This document shows, in pieces, positions 61,917-64,000 of a stretch of DNA of 64,000 nt. Source of the stretch: Ooceraea biroi (Eukaryota; Arthropoda; Insecta; Hymenoptera; Formicidae). The notes under the pieces are model-generated. The model was not told the origin of the DNA. It did no database searches and worked only from the letters and a program-made list of their open reading frames with translations. Location: the NCBI RefSeq assembly GCF_003672135.1, contig NC_039506.1, positions 3,658,001 to 3,722,000 of the forward strand, written 5' to 3'. The position numbers were made by a program, and so were the translations under genes. How positions within the stretch are numbered: the first letter of the stretch is position 1; each line of letters opens with the position of its first letter.

Positions 61917-62371
61917 AAAAACTTTAAATAATTCGCCAGTGAAGAATGATGTGTAAAATAACTTTATTAATGACCTAGCTGACGACAATTCGGATCGAAA
62001 TGGCACTACGTTTCGGCTGAAGTTCCAGCCCTTTTCAAGTGCAACGAAATTAAAGTAAGAAGTTACATTCTAAAAATTAAAACAGAACAAATGTTAACTC
62101 GCAATAAACACCACTAAAACAATATATTAAAACCGTAAAATACAAACTGGCAGAATGTAACTTGAAAATCCCCTCAGCGGTGGACAGAACACAACGACAA
62201 ACTCAGACAAAGGTCCATCGGCATCTGAGAGAAATCTTGTTATGAGAATCTCAACAGTCGAGTCACATTTCAAACACGCATCAAAATATTATCATATATG
62301 GCAGGTGAGTTCTCAGTATCATTCTGAATTGTCGTCAGCTAGGTCATTAAAAAAGTTATTTTACACATCAT
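61917..62371. mobile_element. Foldback insertion with about 46-bp inverted ends
   Basis: GATGTGTAAAATAACTTT...GACCTAGCTGACGACAATTC near 61950 is mirrored at about 62325-62371. A 13-bp direct repeat TCATTTTAATTTT brackets the insert (about 61902 and 62370). It contains ACTACGTTTCGGCTGAAG followed by CAGCCCTTTTCAAGTGC, a terminal-repeat style I associate with Penelope-like elements (inference). Confidence 0.6.
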
Positions 62372-62603
62372 TTTAATTTTATTAACTTGGACGAAGAGAT
62401 TTCATTGATCAATGTTATTCGCAGTATAAAGAAAAAGAAATATATACAATATTCATACGTATTTAACTCAGTGAACTAATAACATTGTATATCTTATTAA
62501 TAATATGATATTACTGCGATGCATGTCTCGTTTATTTTGGTATTACATGTCAAGTTCGGAATTTAATTCGGCACATCGATAACATTTATAATACATATAC
62601 ATA

Positions 62604-63495
62604 CCCACACAGAACAAAATATTCATTAAATATCTAATAAATATCTACATATCTATTTGATGTCCATATCTATTATGGATAACGTATCGATATTTAATAG
62701 ATATACAAAATATCTATATCTCTAGAATAACTAGGGGGGATATCTCTTGGATATTTATATATTATTTATATATATATCCATATTCACCAAATAATTATTG
62801 AAGATATCTATTTGATATTTACATATTATTCACATATCCATGTCTATTACGAAGCTATCAAAGATATCTATAAGATGTTCTTTATATCCATGGTCCATGG
62901 AGATTCCCGCCTCTGATTCACCAAGCGACCGATAGATGGCCAGGCTAGGCGTGACGTTCTCGCAAGAAACATTTGCGTTATCACCTTATAAATAACCATC
63001 CGGAAAACCGATCCAATACTCTTTTCTTAATATTTCTTAATAAATCATGGTGACATTATAATCACATTTCTGTCATATAGTATTTCTGCAATCAAAATTT
63101 TGTTCAATTTTTACTATTTATGTGCAATTAAATGTATATTTTCTTATTGATATTTTATTTATATTTATATCTATGTTATTTTGCAATTTTAGAGTCATGT
63201 TCCATTTATTGTCTTATACTAACGATATCATGAATGAATATCCACGGAGAAATCCACTGAATATTAATATATATGCACTAGATATCTATTATATATATAA
63301 ATATCCCGAAGATAGTGATGTAGATGTTCAATAGATATTGGTCTACATATCCTATGAATATTTATGCAACCTCGTATTGCGGACATTTGGATATTTAAGA
63401 CATGTCCACTGGCTGTTTCCTACATATTCATGGATATCCATATATCCACCAAAAATATCCAGTAGACATCTAATACAAATTATTTTCTGTGTGGG
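62604..63495. mobile_element. TA-flanked MITE rich in ATATC motifs
   Basis: 892 bp, starting CCCACACAGAA and ending TTCTGTGTGGG, with TA at each side (62602-62603 and 63496-63497). Comparison with sister array units (ACATACCTATC at 55678 and 59510) shows the uninterrupted target. The interior is dominated by degenerate ATATCTATTT/AATAGATAT motifs. Confidence 0.85.
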
Positions 63496-63497
63496 TA

Positions 63498-64000
63498 CCT
63501 ATCAGGTTAACGATCTCAGTACATGTTATGCCTAATAAACACAAGATTCTAAATACGTAATTCTCTTAATACATGACAATAGGTGTGAGGTATTAACGTT
63601 TAAAATATAATTCTTTAACAACACATAAGCTAGAGACATTTCTTAAACTCCTTCGTTTATTATTGCTTTGTTTCGATTAAAGTTCTCTCCGTTTTTACTA
63701 AATCTTATAAAGTTTTAATTATTTATTCAAGTGTACATCCTTTCTTACTTCATTTTTCATTGTTAGCATTTTATTTGTAGATATTTCTTAATCATATTTT
63801 CACTTAACGATTATATAAATTATATAATACAAATAATAAAATAGCATTAGTATATCTTGACTATTAATATATATTTTATTTACCGTTATATATCGCAATG
63901 ACTAAATTTCGCAAAATTTCGCTTTTCGAAAATATCGCGAAAGCAACGAAATTAATTAAATTAATTAATTAAAATGTAAAATGCGGATATCTTACAAGTT
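63498..64000 (+). repeat. 5' flank of a further protease unit
   Basis: The sequence follows the flanks at about 55690-56180 and 59520-59730 step by step, including GATTATATAAATTATATAA near 63810 and AAATGCGGATATCTT at the window end. In the other units this flank lies 700-800 bp before a protease ATG. Confidence 0.7.

Noticed and set aside
62620..63480. CRISPR-like array of ATATC repeats
   Set aside because: Motifs are degenerate, irregularly spaced, and inside a TA-flanked MITE of a eukaryotic genome.

Overview
The window is nuclear DNA of an insect, most likely a hymenopteran and probably an ant. Three things point there: AT-rich spacers with spliced, intron-bearing genes; an arthropod-specific gene (argos/giant-lens); and serine proteases close to fire-ant-type chymotrypsin. 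The species cannot be named from the sequence. Nothing bacterial or viral was recognised.

Layout. 1-1.6 kb: a long imperfect palindrome carrying tRNA-like SINE heads, ending just before the start of Alg3 (+, 1638-2948, single coding exon). 6.2-8.2 kb: a three-exon HSD17B12-like 3-ketoacyl-CoA reductase (+). 11.1-41.8 kb: EFL1, the ribosome-maturation GTPase (+, five coding exons). Its fourth intron is about 26.7 kb and holds two cysteine-rich secreted-protein genes on the opposite strand: argos (15.5-26.0 kb) and an Argos-related gene (33.7-39.3 kb). 42.3-43.7 kb: an SRFBP1/BUD22-like ribosome-biogenesis protein (-). 43.9-45.0 kb: a palindromic P-like element with a THAP-type start. 45.5-46.4 kb: FKBP12 (+), with what looks like an AT-AC U12-type last intron. 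47.5-51.7 kb: Efr3/rolling blackout (-, 16 coding exons). 52.2-52.8 kb: a MITE and a 118-bp tandem repeat. 53.7-61.4 kb: three tandem chymotrypsin-like proteases (+), with the 5' flank of a likely fourth copy at the window end.

How the genes fit together. Alg3 (N-glycan assembly), the ketoacyl-CoA reductase (fatty-acid elongation), EFL1 and SRFBP1 (ribosome production), FKBP12 (prolyl isomerase) and Efr3 (plasma-membrane PI4-kinase scaffold) are housekeeping genes without operon-type linkage. The Argos pair is a signalling module nested inside a housekeeping gene. The protease array is a recently expanded accessory family, heavily littered with transposon remnants. Because the array units are near-identical, they allow some insertions to be read against an empty site.

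All exon borders were read by eye from splice motifs and codon phase. In every multi-exon gene listed the phases close to an open frame. Terminal and untranslated exons are the least certain.
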